DNA from: JAUVPB01 sp965223695
GTDB taxonomy: Bacteria > Actinomycetota > Thermoleophilia > Gaiellales > Gaiellaceae
Length of the DNA: 64,000 nucleotides
Assembly: GCA_965223695.1 (NCBI GenBank)
Contig: CBDCXJ010000031.1
Location: forward strand, 1 to 64,000
Direction of reading: 5' to 3'
The notes beneath the pieces are model-generated. The model saw nothing but the letters and a program-made list of their open reading frames with translations. It was not told the DNA's origin and did no database searches. Position numbers and translations under genes: made by a program. Numbering within the stretch: position 1 is the first letter of the stretch; every line of letters begins with the position of its first letter. Of this stretch, positions 41,263-49,752 are shown piece by piece.

Positions 41263-42927
41263 TCAGGCTGACGCGCCCGCCGCCTGTGTACCCGTCAGCG
41301 ACTCGACGAACTCCGCACCGCCCAGCATGCGCTCGAGCTCGTCGCGACGCTCGTCCTCGCCGAGAATCTCGATCTGCGTCTGCTCGGGGTCGCCGTCGAG
41401 CTTGGTCACCCGTAGGTGGGTCGACGCGGCGCTGGCGATCTGCGGCAGGTGGGTTATCGCGATCACCTGGGTGCCCTTCGCGAGCCGAGTGAGCGCATCG
41501 GCGACCGCGTGGGCCGTCGTTCCGCCCACGCCTGCGTCGATCTCATCGAAGACGATCGTGTCCTCGCTTCCTCGCTGGTGTGCGACCGTGCGAAGCGCGA
41601 GCGCGATGCGCGAGAGCTCGCCGCCCGATGCGGCGCTGGCCACACTCGCGAGCGGCATGCCCTTGTTGGCGCGGATGAGAAATGAGGCCTCATCGGCCCC
41701 GGCGGGCCCCCGATCACGCGGCGTGAGCTCGACGACGAGCTCTCCCGTGCCGAGGCCGAGCGCGCGGAGCTCCTTCTTCGCGGCTTTTGCGTATGGAGCC
41801 GCGGCGGCGGTGCGCGCGTCGTGCAGCGTTCCGCACAACGATTCGAACGCCGCGTCTGCCGCCGCGAGGCGTGCCTCTGCCCGCTCGAGCGAGTCGCCCT
41901 CGGCCTCGCGCGAGAGCTCTGCCGCGGCCTCGCGAGCCCGCTCGAGCAGCTCTTCGGTGTCGTCAGCTCTGAAGCGGCGCTGCGCGTCTGCGATGCGTTG
42001 AAGCTCGCCGGCTATCTGGTCGAGGCGTGCCGGCTCGGCGTGCTCGGCAGCCAGAAAGCCCCTCAGGGCGGTCGCCGCCTCGCCAACGGTTACGGCCGCG
42101 CTTCGCAACTCGACGCGGGTACCGTCGAGCTCGTCGACGAGCCCGTCGATCTCGCCGAGCGCGTGGTCGGCGGCGGCGAGCGCGGCCGCGGCGCCTGGCT
42201 CGTCGCCTTCAGGCGACAACGCCTCGGCCGCCGTCGCGGCAGCCCGGACGAGGTCGCTCGAGCGCTGGAGCCGTGTCTGCTCCGTCAGCAGCTCAGCTTC
42301 GAGATCGGGCGTGAGACCCTCCGTGGCCTCGAGCAGCGCACGCAGCTCGGCGAGGTGCGCCTCGCGATCCTCGCTCGAGTCGAGCAGCTGGTCGTGCTCG
42401 CTCGTCGCGGCTCGTAGCTCCTTCCAGGCCAGCCCTGTCTCGACGAGGCGACGCTGTTGCTCGTCGCCGGCGAAGGCGTCTAGCAAGGCCAGCCTGTGCG
42501 ATGCCCGCGCGAGTCGGCGCTGCTCGAACTGACCGGACATCGCGATAGCCCGCTCGACGAGCGCGGCGACGTCGGCCCGAGGGACTGCCCGGCCCCACAC
42601 GTAGGCCCGGCTCCTCCCGTCTGCGAAGACACGACGCGCGACGATGACGGCGGCCTCGCCCTCGGGTCGAAGCTCGGCCACGGCAGACAGCTCGTCGGCG
42701 TCGAGTGCACCGTCGGACAGCTCGAGCTCGGCCTCGACGTAGGCTTCGGATCCGGCCGGCCCGACGAGCGCGGCGTCGCCGCGTGCGCCCAGGAGCAACC
42801 CGATTGCCTGGGCGAAGATCGTCTTGCCCGCGCCCGTCTCGCCGGTGACCGCGATCAGCCCCGGCCCGAGCTCGAGCTCGGCCTCGCGGATGAGGACGAG
42901 GTTCTCGACTCTAAGGCGAGAGACCAC
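41263..42927 (-). CDS. recN: DNA repair protein RecN
   Basis: SMC-like ATPase acting in double-strand break repair. MVSRLRVENLVLIREAELEL and the Walker A GETGAGKT (29-36) begin it. A long Ala/Glu-rich coiled coil lies in the middle, MSGQFEQRRLARASHRLALLD is the RecN-specific Gln/His region, and ASGGELSRIALALR with VFDEIDAGVGG are the signature and Walker B motifs. 554 residues. GTG 42927 overlaps nadK by 17 bases. The upstream neighbours nadK and tlyA keep the ahrC-recN type gene context of Firmicutes, minus the regulator. Confidence 0.96.
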   Translation of the reverse strand: MVSRLRVENLVLIREAELELGPGLIAVTGETGAGKTIFAQAIGLLLGARGDAALVGPAGSEAYVEAELELSDGALDADELSAVAELRPEGEAAVIVARRVFADGRSRAYVWGRAVPRADVAALVERAIAMSGQFEQRRLARASHRLALLDAFAGDEQQRRLVETGLAWKELRAATSEHDQLLDSSEDREAHLAELRALLEATEGLTPDLEAELLTEQTRLQRSSDLVRAAATAAEALSPEGDEPGAAAALAAADHALGEIDGLVDELDGTRVELRSAAVTVGEAATALRGFLAAEHAEPARLDQIAGELQRIADAQRRFRADDTEELLERAREAAAELSREAEGDSLERAEARLAAADAAFESLCGTLHDARTAAAAPYAKAAKKELRALGLGTGELVVELTPRDRGPAGADEASFLIRANKGMPLASVASAASGGELSRIALALRTVAHQRGSEDTIVFDEIDAGVGGTTAHAVADALTRLAKGTQVIAITHLPQIASAASTHLRVTKLDGDPEQTQIEILGEDERRDELERMLGGAEFVESLTGTQAAGASA

Positions 42928-43753
42928 CGAGAAACACCTCGCGATAGCGGCTGAAGAACGTCACGTCGGGAAGCAGCGCGAGACGCGCATGCTGCTGGCC
43001 GACGTCGACGGTGAGCGCCTCACCGTCGGCTAGCTCGCCGACCGGCTGGCCGTCGACGAGAACCGAGACCGGAACGCCGAGCGTCTCGTTGCTCGCGCGC
43101 AGGCGGAGCCCCGAGGGAACCACGAGCGGCCGCGCGTGCAGCGAGTGCGGCGCGACGTAGGTGATCGCCATCGCGTCGAGCCCTCGCATGATCACCGGTC
43201 CGTCATTCGAGAGGTTGTAGGCGGTCGAGCCCGACGGCGTGCAGCAGATCATCCCGTCGCAGGCGGTCGAGCCGAGATCCTCGTCGCCGAGACGTGCGCG
43301 AAGCTCGATCATTCGGCCAGGCGCCGAGCTGGTTGCAACAACGTCGTTGACGGCAGCGTGGCGCTCGCCGTCGAGAGTGGCCTCGATGGTCGCGAGCTCG
43401 ACGACGCGGAACTCACCGGCCAGGGCTCGGTCGATGCCGTGCTCCAGGTTCTCGCCGGGGATGCTCGTGAGGAAGCCGATCCGCCCGAAGTTGACGCCGA
43501 TGACCGGCACCGCCGTGCCCAGGAAGCGATGGAGCGCGCGCAGCATTGTTCCGTCGCCCCCGAGCGAGATGCCGAGGTCGATATCGATGTCCGTGCCCGG
43601 GGCTGCCCCGGGCTCTCCCGGAGCGTCGACCTCGATCACCTCGACGCCCCGAGCCTCGGCTCGCTCTCGCAAACGCTCGAGCGGCCGCTCGGCCACGCCG
43701 GCACGCCCGGCCGAGACGACGCCAACGCGACGAACCTCGACCACGTCGGTCAT
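42911..43753 (-). CDS. nadK: NAD kinase
   Basis: Phosphorylates NAD to NADP. LGISLGGDGTMLRALHRF (GGDGT motif), GVNFGRIGFLTSI, NDVVATSSAPGRMIEL, CDGMICCTPSGSTAYNLSNDGPVI and APHSLHARPLVVP are clear. ATG 43751-43753 (MTDVVEVRRVGVV) overlaps the tlyA stop (ATGA) and gives 280 residues. The longer ORF to 43915 is mostly tlyA sequence out of frame. Confidence 0.95.
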   Translation of the reverse strand: MTDVVEVRRVGVVSAGRAGVAERPLERLRERAEARGVEVIEVDAPGEPGAAPGTDIDIDLGISLGGDGTMLRALHRFLGTAVPVIGVNFGRIGFLTSIPGENLEHGIDRALAGEFRVVELATIEATLDGERHAAVNDVVATSSAPGRMIELRARLGDEDLGSTACDGMICCTPSGSTAYNLSNDGPVIMRGLDAMAITYVAPHSLHARPLVVPSGLRLRASNETLGVPVSVLVDGQPVGELADGEALTVDVGQQHARLALLPDVTFFSRYREVFLGGLSP

Positions 43754-44523
43754 CGTGCCACGGCCGCCTCGATCGCGAGCTCGAGCTCGTGGCGCTCCCG
43801 AAGCGATGGGGCCTCGCCAAGCAATACGAAGAACTCCTGGTTTCCCTTCGCTCCCCGCACGCTCGCCGGCGTCAGGCCGCTGACGCTCCACCCTTGTTGA
43901 CGTACCCAGTCGCACGCCTCGATCAGCACGTCGCGATGGACATCGGGGTCGCGGACGATCCCGCTCTTGCCTACGTGCTCACGACCGGCCTCGAACTGCG
44001 GCTTGACGAGGACGAGTGCGCTCCAGCCGGCGTCCGCGCAAGCGGCGAGCGGCGGCAGGACGAGCCTGAAGCTGATGAACGACACGTCGCAGGTGATCAG
44101 CTGTGGTGCGAAGGGAAGGTCGTCGCACTCGAGCATTCGAGCGTTCGTGCGTTCGAGCACAGCGACACGAGGGTCATCGCGCAGCCGCGCGTCGAGCTGA
44201 CCGTAACCGACGTCTATTGCGACGACCTGCGCCGCCCCGGCCTCGAGCAGGCAGTGGGTGAACCCGCCGGTCGAGGCGCCGATGTCGGCGCACGCGAGCG
44301 CGGACACGTCGAGCTCGAGCGCCTCGAGCGCCCCGGCCAGCTTCTCGCCACCGCGGGACACGAATCGGGGGCCCTCGGTGACCGCCAGCTCGGCGTCGAT
44401 GGGGACCTGGCTGCCGGCTTTTGAGTGGCCGGGAACGCGACCCGCGAGGACCAGGGCCTGGGCCTTCGCCCGCGAGTCGGCCAGGCCGCGCTCGACCAGC
44501 AGGACGTCGAGCCTCTTCTTCAC
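43750..44523 (-). CDS. tlyA: TlyA family rRNA 2'-O-methyltransferase
   Basis: Ribose methyltransferase; in mycobacteria TlyA modifies 16S and 23S rRNA, and its loss gives capreomycin resistance. An S4-like domain (KKRLDVLLVERGLADSRAKAQALVLAG) precedes the Rossmann methyltransferase: FVSRGGEKL, ADIGASTGGFTHCLLEAGA and LVKPQFEAGREHVGKSGIVRDPDVH. GTG 44523 gives 257 residues; the frame upstream is unrelated. It lies next to ispA, as in Bacillus. Confidence 0.92.
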   Translation of the reverse strand: MKKRLDVLLVERGLADSRAKAQALVLAGRVPGHSKAGSQVPIDAELAVTEGPRFVSRGGEKLAGALEALELDVSALACADIGASTGGFTHCLLEAGAAQVVAIDVGYGQLDARLRDDPRVAVLERTNARMLECDDLPFAPQLITCDVSFISFRLVLPPLAACADAGWSALVLVKPQFEAGREHVGKSGIVRDPDVHRDVLIEACDWVRQQGWSVSGLTPASVRGAKGNQEFFVLLGEAPSLRERHELELAIEAAVAR

Positions 44524-44556
44524 GGCGCGAAGCGTAGCGGCAGGGGGTCTCGTCAA

Positions 44557-45396
44557 CTACGCGCGACGCTCGCGAATCGTGCCAACAATCTCGAGCAAGG
44601 CCGACGTGTCGGCGTCGAGCGCCGACAGCTGCCCCTCGACGCGGGCACGCACCTCGTCGGCCAGCGTGCGCGAGCGCTCGAGCCCGTGCAGCGTCACGTA
44701 GGTGACCTTGCCAGCGGCCTCGTCCTTCCCAGGCGTCTTGCCGAGCTGCTCGGCCGTGCCAGTCGCGTCGAGGATGTCGTCAACGATCTGAAAGAGGAGG
44801 CCCAAGTCGGCCGCAAAAGCGCGCCACGGCGCACGCTCATGCTCGCTCAGCTGGGCAACCACGAGCGCGCAGCCGACCGGCGCGGCGAGCAGCTTGCCGG
44901 TCTTCAGGCGGTGGAGCTCGACGAGACCGTCGGCATCGAGCTCGCCCTCGATTGTGATGTCGATGTACTGCCCACCGATCATGCCGAGCGTTGCATCGAC
45001 GACCTCTCGCGCGACGTTGGGCCTGTCGTAGCTGAGAGCAAGACGTAGCGCTTCTGTGAGTAGCGCGTCGCCGGCGAGGATCGCGACAGCCTCGCCGAAC
45101 TGAGCGTGGCAGCTCGGCTGGCCGCGCCTGAGATCGTCGTCGTCGAGTGCCGGCAGATCGTCGTGAACCAGCGAGAACGTGTGGACGAGCTCGAGCGAGC
45201 AGGCGGCCGGCAACATCTGTTCGACCTCAGCGCCAAGTGCCTCTCCAGCCGCAAGTGAGAGAACGGGCCTGATCCGCTTGCCACCGCCGAGGAGCGAGTA
45301 GCGGACGGCTTCGGTGAGCTCGCCCAGCTCGGGGGCGAGAGCAAGTTCTGTCAGGTATGCCTCGACGCGCGTGCGAAGCGCGTCAGGTCTGAGCAT
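44557..45396 (-). CDS. ispA: Short-chain trans-polyprenyl diphosphate synthase (IspA-like)
   Basis: Isoprenyl diphosphate synthase, probably farnesyl- or geranylgeranyl-type. The first Asp-rich motif is HDDLPALDDDDLRRGQ (78-93), the second QIVDDILDATG; GGGKRIRPVL and KTGKLLAAPVGCAL also fit. Residues before the first motif are Phe-Ser-Leu, so chain length cannot be fixed here. ATG 45396 (279 residues) overlaps the small coiled-coil gene by 14 bases. Its product could feed UppS in the same window. Confidence 0.93.
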   Translation of the reverse strand: MLRPDALRTRVEAYLTELALAPELGELTEAVRYSLLGGGKRIRPVLSLAAGEALGAEVEQMLPAACSLELVHTFSLVHDDLPALDDDDLRRGQPSCHAQFGEAVAILAGDALLTEALRLALSYDRPNVAREVVDATLGMIGGQYIDITIEGELDADGLVELHRLKTGKLLAAPVGCALVVAQLSEHERAPWRAFAADLGLLFQIVDDILDATGTAEQLGKTPGKDEAAGKVTYVTLHGLERSRTLADEVRARVEGQLSALDADTSALLEIVGTIRERRA

Positions 45397-45574
45397 TCGT
45401 CCCTGAGCGTCGAGTGCGGTCGATCTCGGCCTGAACCTCTTTCGCGAGCTCCGAGAGGTCGCGAAGCACATCGACGGCGTCGTCCCCCTCGACGGCCTCG
45501 AGCTTCGCGCGCGCCTCCTCGAGTCGATCCAGAAGCGCACGTACGCGCTCGACCGCTTCGACTTCGCTCTCCAC
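45383..45574 (-). CDS. Small coiled-coil protein at the xseB position
   Basis: 63 residues, nearly all predicted helix: EAVERVRALLDRLEEARAKL, then ELAKEVQAEIDRTRR. It lies between nusB and ispA, where exonuclease VII small subunit genes usually are, and its size fits XseB (60-80). The usual XseB pattern (two helices with a Glu/Leu-rich ELEEIV..LE motif) is not clear, and no xseA is adjacent. I therefore do not assign it to XseB. Confidence 0.6.
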   Translation of the reverse strand: MESEVEAVERVRALLDRLEEARAKLEAVEGDDAVDVLRDLSELAKEVQAEIDRTRRSGTNAQT

Positions 45575-45583
45575 GATTCAACC

Positions 45584-45964
45584 TTAGTTGTCCGGGATGT
45601 CCTGGGCCAGGCGGCCGAGGATGCCGTTTACGAGCTTGGCGGCTTCCTGGGAGGAGAAACGCTTTGCTAGCGCGACGGCTTCGTTGATCGCTACCTCGGG
45701 AGGAACATCGCCCTCGTCGAGCTCGACTATTGCCATTCGAAGCGCGGTGCGCTCGACGACGCCCAGTCGGTCGGCCGGCCAGTCGCCCGAAACATCGCTG
45801 ATTCTTGCGTCGAGGTCCTTCGCGCGGTCGATCACCCGCTGTGCGAGGCCCTCCGCGAACGGGTCGACCTCGCCGGCGTGCAGGGAGGCGAGCGGCTGAC
45901 CGGTCAGATCCCACTGGTACAGCAGCGTCAGCGCTGTGCGTCGAGCTTGCTTGCGCGAGCTCAC
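45584..45964 (-). CDS. nusB: Transcription antitermination factor NusB
   Basis: RNA-binding antitermination factor that works with NusE (S10) on boxA in rRNA operons. RKQARRTALTLLYQWDLTG, VERTALRMAIVELDEGDVPPEVAINEAVALAKRF (split here by position 70-105) and SQEAAKLVNGILGRLA are typical. The GTG at 45962-45964 overlaps the accC stop (GTGA), giving 126 residues. The much longer ORF upstream in this frame is accC read out of frame. Confidence 0.95.
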   Translation of the reverse strand: MSSRKQARRTALTLLYQWDLTGQPLASLHAGEVDPFAEGLAQRVIDRAKDLDARISDVSGDWPADRLGVVERTALRMAIVELDEGDVPPEVAINEAVALAKRFSSQEAAKLVNGILGRLAQDIPDN

Positions 45965-47325
45965 GCGGCCGCCAAAGCCGGCAAGTCGCCGGCGACGCGC
46001 TCGAGAAACATCGTCGTGTACTCGCCTGCGCGAAACGCCTCGTGGTCGAGCACGTCGATCGCCAGTTCGCGGGTCGTCGGAATGCCGTCGATCACAAGCT
46101 CTTCGAGCGCGCGACGAGCCCGCTCGATCGCCCGGGGGCGATCCTCGGCCCAGACGATGATCTTTGCGATGAGCGAGTCGTAGTAGGGCGGGACGACGTA
46201 GCCCTCGCTCACGTGTGTGTCGACGCGAACGCCGGGCCCTAGCGGAGGGGCGAAGCGCGTAAGCGTCCCCGGTGAGGGCATGAAGTCGTTTGCCGGATCC
46301 TCGGCGTTGATCCGGATCTCGATGGCATGGCCACGCGGGTCGGTCGCACCGAGACCCAGCGCGGCAAGCGTCGCGCCACCTGCGATCGCTAGCTGAGCGT
46401 GGACGAGGTCGACGCCAGTGACGAGCTCGGTGATCGGGTGCTCGACCTGCAGACGGGTGTTCATCTCGATGAAGTAGAAGGCTCCGTCGGCGACGAGGAA
46501 CTCGAGCGTCCCCGCCCCGCGGTAGCCGATCGCGCGGCAGGCGCGCTCGGCGGTCTCGCACATCGCCTCGCGCATCTCCGCAGACACCACCGGCGAAGGC
46601 GCTTCCTCGAGCAGCTTCTGGTGGCGTCGCTGGACAGAGCACTCACGCTCGCCGAGCGCGAGGATGCCGCCGGCCCCGTCGCAGAGCACCTGGATCTCGA
46701 TGTGACGTGCGTCGAGCAACGCCTGCTCGAGGTAGAGGTCACCGTCCCCGAACGCCGCGACCGCCTCGACGCCTGCCATCTCGAAGGCTTTCTCGAGCTC
46801 GTCTTCGGTGGCGACGAGGCGCATGCCCTTGCCGCCGCCTCCCGCGGCTGCCTTGAGGAGCACCGGGTACCCGACCTCGACGGCAGCCGCGCGCGCCTCG
46901 GCGAGCGTCACTGGGCCAGGCGAGCCGGGCACGCCGGCAACACCCGCGTCGCGCATCGCGACACGCGCGCTGACCTTGTCGCCCATGAGGTCGATCGTCT
47001 CGGGCCTCGGACCGATGAACGTGAGCTCGTTGTCTTCACACGCGCGCGCGAATGCGCTGTTCTCGGCGAGGAAGCCCCAGCCTGGATGCACCGCGTCGCA
47101 GCCGGTCGTCGTCGCGGCGGCGATGACCGACGTAATGTCGAGGTAGCTCTGTATGGCCGCCGGCGGCCCAATGCAGACGGCCTGGTCGGCGAGTGCAACG
47201 TGGCCGCTGTCAGCATCCGCCGTCGAGTAGACAGAGACGCCCTCGACCCCGGCCTCGCGGCATGCGCGCAAGACGCGCACAGCGACCTCGCCGCGGTTGG
47301 CGACGAGGACCCTCTTCAGAGTCAC
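45961..47325 (-). CDS. accC: Biotin carboxylase
   Basis: ATP-grasp subunit that carboxylates biotin on the carrier protein. RVLVANRGEVAVRVLRACRE at the start, AVHPGWGFLAENSAFA, LLKAAAGGGGKGMRLV (ATP lid), HIEIQVLCDG, ERECSVQRRHQKLLEEAPS and FIEMNTRLQVEHPITE (active site) are all present. GTG at 47323-47325 overlaps the carrier gene's stop (GTGA). 454 residues matches AccC. The partner carrier is immediately upstream; the carboxyltransferase AccA/D is not in the window. Confidence 0.95.
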   Translation of the reverse strand: MTLKRVLVANRGEVAVRVLRACREAGVEGVSVYSTADADSGHVALADQAVCIGPPAAIQSYLDITSVIAAATTTGCDAVHPGWGFLAENSAFARACEDNELTFIGPRPETIDLMGDKVSARVAMRDAGVAGVPGSPGPVTLAEARAAAVEVGYPVLLKAAAGGGGKGMRLVATEDELEKAFEMAGVEAVAAFGDGDLYLEQALLDARHIEIQVLCDGAGGILALGERECSVQRRHQKLLEEAPSPVVSAEMREAMCETAERACRAIGYRGAGTLEFLVADGAFYFIEMNTRLQVEHPITELVTGVDLVHAQLAIAGGATLAALGLGATDPRGHAIEIRINAEDPANDFMPSPGTLTRFAPPLGPGVRVDTHVSEGYVVPPYYDSLIAKIIVWAEDRPRAIERARRALEELVIDGIPTTRELAIDVLDHEAFRAGEYTTMFLERVAGDLPALAAA

Positions 47326-49130
47326 GAAACCGCGTCGAGCGGGCGCCCACTCAGAGCTTCGAGCTCGAACAGGACCTGGCCGTACTCGACAGGCGCAGCG
47401 TTCTCGACACACACTTTCCGCACCACTGCGTCGATGTCCGCCTTGACCTCGTTCATGACCTTCATGGCCTCGAGGATGCACAGGGTCTGCCCCTTCTCGA
47501 CAGTCTGGCCTTCCTCGACGAACGGCGCCGCGCCCGGCTCGGAAGCGCGGTAGAAGGTTCCGACCATTGGAGAGTCGAGCAGGTGCAGATCGAGCTGGGG
47601 CACCGACGCGCGCGCGTCGCCGTTGGCCGCGGGCGACGACAGCGGCTCCGCCACCTCGGCCGGGGCGCCGGGCTCGTGCTTGCGCACCGTGACCTTGAGC
47701 TCGTCCTCCTCGACCGTGAGCTCGTCGACCGAGCTCGCCTCGACGATCTCGATCAGCTCGCGAATGCGGGTGGCTGGCTCGCGCTCGACACCGCTGGCCT
47801 CGAGCGGAGCCGACGCGCTGCCGCGCTGGCGGATCGACTCGAGCAACGGTCGCGCTCCGTCGTCGAACAACGCGAGAAGAAGGACATCCTCGTCGCTCGA
47901 GGCGACGTCACTCGAAGCCGCTCGAACCTGCTCTAGCGTCTGCGGCTCGGGCGCAGCTTCGCCCGTGTCGCGTAGATCGAGCGTGCGCAGCACCACCGGG
48001 TCGACGTCGTTCGGCAACGCGCCGAAGCTGCCGCGTGCAAGTGCCGGGAAGTCATCGACGATCACGGCCCAGCGCTGTGCTGCAAGGACGTTGACGAGAG
48101 CCTGCGAGCCCAGAATCTGCCCGACCGGCGCGACGAGCGGCGGCGCGCCGACGAAGCGCCGGACGGCGTCGAGCTCGTCGAGCACCTCGTCAAGCCGCTC
48201 GGCAAGTCCCTGGGCCGAGAGCGCGCTCGCGAGCTGCTCGACGAGCCACGTCGGCGTTCGGCGTTGTGCCGCTTTCGCGGCGATGCTCGGTGCGAGCACC
48301 GTCGACTCGGCGCCGTCGAGGGCGTCTCCGATCAGAGCGACCGCGCGCCAGAGGACCTCAGTATCGACGCCGGCCGGCGTTCCCAGACCCTCGAGCGTGT
48401 CGGCCAGCGCCTCGGCCGAGGGCCTGTAGAGGGCGACGGCGACCGGGTAGATAGCGGCCCCGATCGGCGAGCCTCCGGCGCGGGCTGCCTCGACAGCGGC
48501 GGCGAGCGCACGCCCGGCCGCGCCGTGCGCTGAGATGCCGACCTCGAGGCCCCCGGCACCGCGCACGGCCTCGACGAGACGTCGCGCATCGTGCGCATCG
48601 AGCGAGCCGGCCGGGTCGTCGATCACGACCCGGTGCGCTCCGAGATCGGGCACCCGTCGCGCGAGCTCGACGAGGTGGCGCCCCTCATCGTCGTCGATCG
48701 GGTTGTGTATGAGCCCAACCGCCAGCTGCTTGCCCGACTCACGAATTGCCTCGGCGGCGTCGGTCAGATTCGAGAGGTCATTGAGCGGATCGTGTAGGCG
48801 GAAGATGTCGATGCCGTTTGCCGCAGCCGTCGCGACGAAACGGTGAGTGACCTCCCGTGAGGCTGGGCGATTCCCGACGAGAAAGCGCCCGCGCAACGCC
48901 ATCGCCAGCGGCGAGCTGCAGCGCGCGCGTACCGCGCGCACGAACTCCCACGGGCTCTCGACGCCGCGCTCGACAAAGCTCGCGAAGCACCCTCCGCCCG
49001 AGATCTCGAGCGCCCCGAACCCCGCCGAGTCGAGCAGCTCGGCGAGCTCGAGCAGCCGAGCGGTCGACACACGCCCGGCGAGGGGGTCCTGCGTAAGCAA
49101 GCGGATCGTGGTGTCGACGACGCTTGGCAT
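47322..49130 (-). CDS. accB: Degenerate carboxyltransferase domain fused to biotin carboxyl carrier protein
   Basis: 602 residues. Residues 1-440 align by eye with the pyruvate carboxylase/oxaloacetate decarboxylase alpha barrel (VVDTTIR, ALEISGGGCFASFVERGVESPW, AANGIDIFRLHDPLNDL). Key residues differ: the metal Asp of DTTLRD is Leu11, the Lys of IKDMAG is Asp171, and the first His of HTH is Ser200. About 455-602 is a normal AccB: IRELIEIVEASSVDELTVEE, a Pro/Ala linker and the biotin site EAMKVMNE with Lys557. Its BCCP part, followed by accC, suggests an acetyl- or acyl-CoA carboxylase carrier. The barrel may be structural only. Confidence 0.85.
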   Translation of the reverse strand: MPSVVDTTIRLLTQDPLAGRVSTARLLELAELLDSAGFGALEISGGGCFASFVERGVESPWEFVRAVRARCSSPLAMALRGRFLVGNRPASREVTHRFVATAAANGIDIFRLHDPLNDLSNLTDAAEAIRESGKQLAVGLIHNPIDDDEGRHLVELARRVPDLGAHRVVIDDPAGSLDAHDARRLVEAVRGAGGLEVGISAHGAAGRALAAAVEAARAGGSPIGAAIYPVAVALYRPSAEALADTLEGLGTPAGVDTEVLWRAVALIGDALDGAESTVLAPSIAAKAAQRRTPTWLVEQLASALSAQGLAERLDEVLDELDAVRRFVGAPPLVAPVGQILGSQALVNVLAAQRWAVIVDDFPALARGSFGALPNDVDPVVLRTLDLRDTGEAAPEPQTLEQVRAASSDVASSDEDVLLLALFDDGARPLLESIRQRGSASAPLEASGVEREPATRIRELIEIVEASSVDELTVEEDELKVTVRKHEPGAPAEVAEPLSSPAANGDARASVPQLDLHLLDSPMVGTFYRASEPGAAPFVEEGQTVEKGQTLCILEAMKVMNEVKADIDAVVRKVCVENAAPVEYGQVLFELEALSGRPLDAVS

Positions 49131-49146
49131 CAGCTCGGTGAGCCGC

Positions 49147-49713
49147 TCAGACGCGCGAGATGTAGCGACGCTCGCGCGTGTCGACCTTGACCCGATCTCC
49201 CTCGTTGACGAACAGCGGCACCTGTACCACGGCGCCGGTCTCGAGCGTCGCCGGCTTGGTCACGTTCGAGACGGTGTCACCCTTCACGCCGGGCTCGGTC
49301 TCGGTCACCGCAAGCTCGACCGTCCCGGGCGCCTGAACGCCCGCTGGCCGACCGTCGACGACGAGCATCTGGGCCGTCGCCGAGGGCTGCAGGAACTCGA
49401 GCTCATCGGCGACATCGGCGCGCGCGAAGGTCAGCTGCTCGAACGTGTCCTCCTCCATGAAGACGACGTCATCGCCCTGGTCGTACAGGTACTGGACGTT
49501 CTTCGTCTCTGTGTGAATCCGCGGCATCTTCTCGCCGGCGCGGAACGTCTTGTCGACGACCGAGCCCGAGTCGAGGTTGCGCAACTTCGTGCGCACGAAG
49601 GCGCCGCCCTTACCGGGTTTTACGTGCTGGAACTCGAGGATGCGCCAGACGTGCGACTCGAGCTCTATGTGCATCCCGTTTTTGAACTGACTCGTATTGA
49701 TGGTCTCGGCCAC
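49147..49713 (-). CDS. efp: Elongation factor P
   Basis: Ribosome-binding factor that relieves stalling at polyproline. The first domain has VWRILEFQHVKPGKGGAFVRTKL; Lys35 in KPGKG is the position modified in other species. DTFEQLTFARADV and the C-terminal DTVSNVTKPATLETGAVVQVPLFV also fit. 188 residues. No modifying enzymes (EpmA, EarP, YmfI) are seen in the window. The rpsB tail and the secreted protein's linker are Pro-containing repeats in the same genome. Confidence 0.97.
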   Translation of the reverse strand: MAETINTSQFKNGMHIELESHVWRILEFQHVKPGKGGAFVRTKLRNLDSGSVVDKTFRAGEKMPRIHTETKNVQYLYDQGDDVVFMEEDTFEQLTFARADVADELEFLQPSATAQMLVVDGRPAGVQAPGTVELAVTETEPGVKGDTVSNVTKPATLETGAVVQVPLFVNEGDRVKVDTRERRYISRV

Positions 49714-49752
49714 AATCTGGAATGTTACTCAGATGGCTGGGACCGAACCATC

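Noticed and set aside
45383..45574. Exonuclease VII small subunit XseB
   Set aside because: Only size and position fit; the sequence pattern is weak and xseA is not adjacent. Left as an unassigned coiled-coil protein.
47193..47936. Arg-rich plus-strand ORF across the accB/accC junction
   Set aside because: Shadow of two well-supported minus-strand genes; no start signal or motif.
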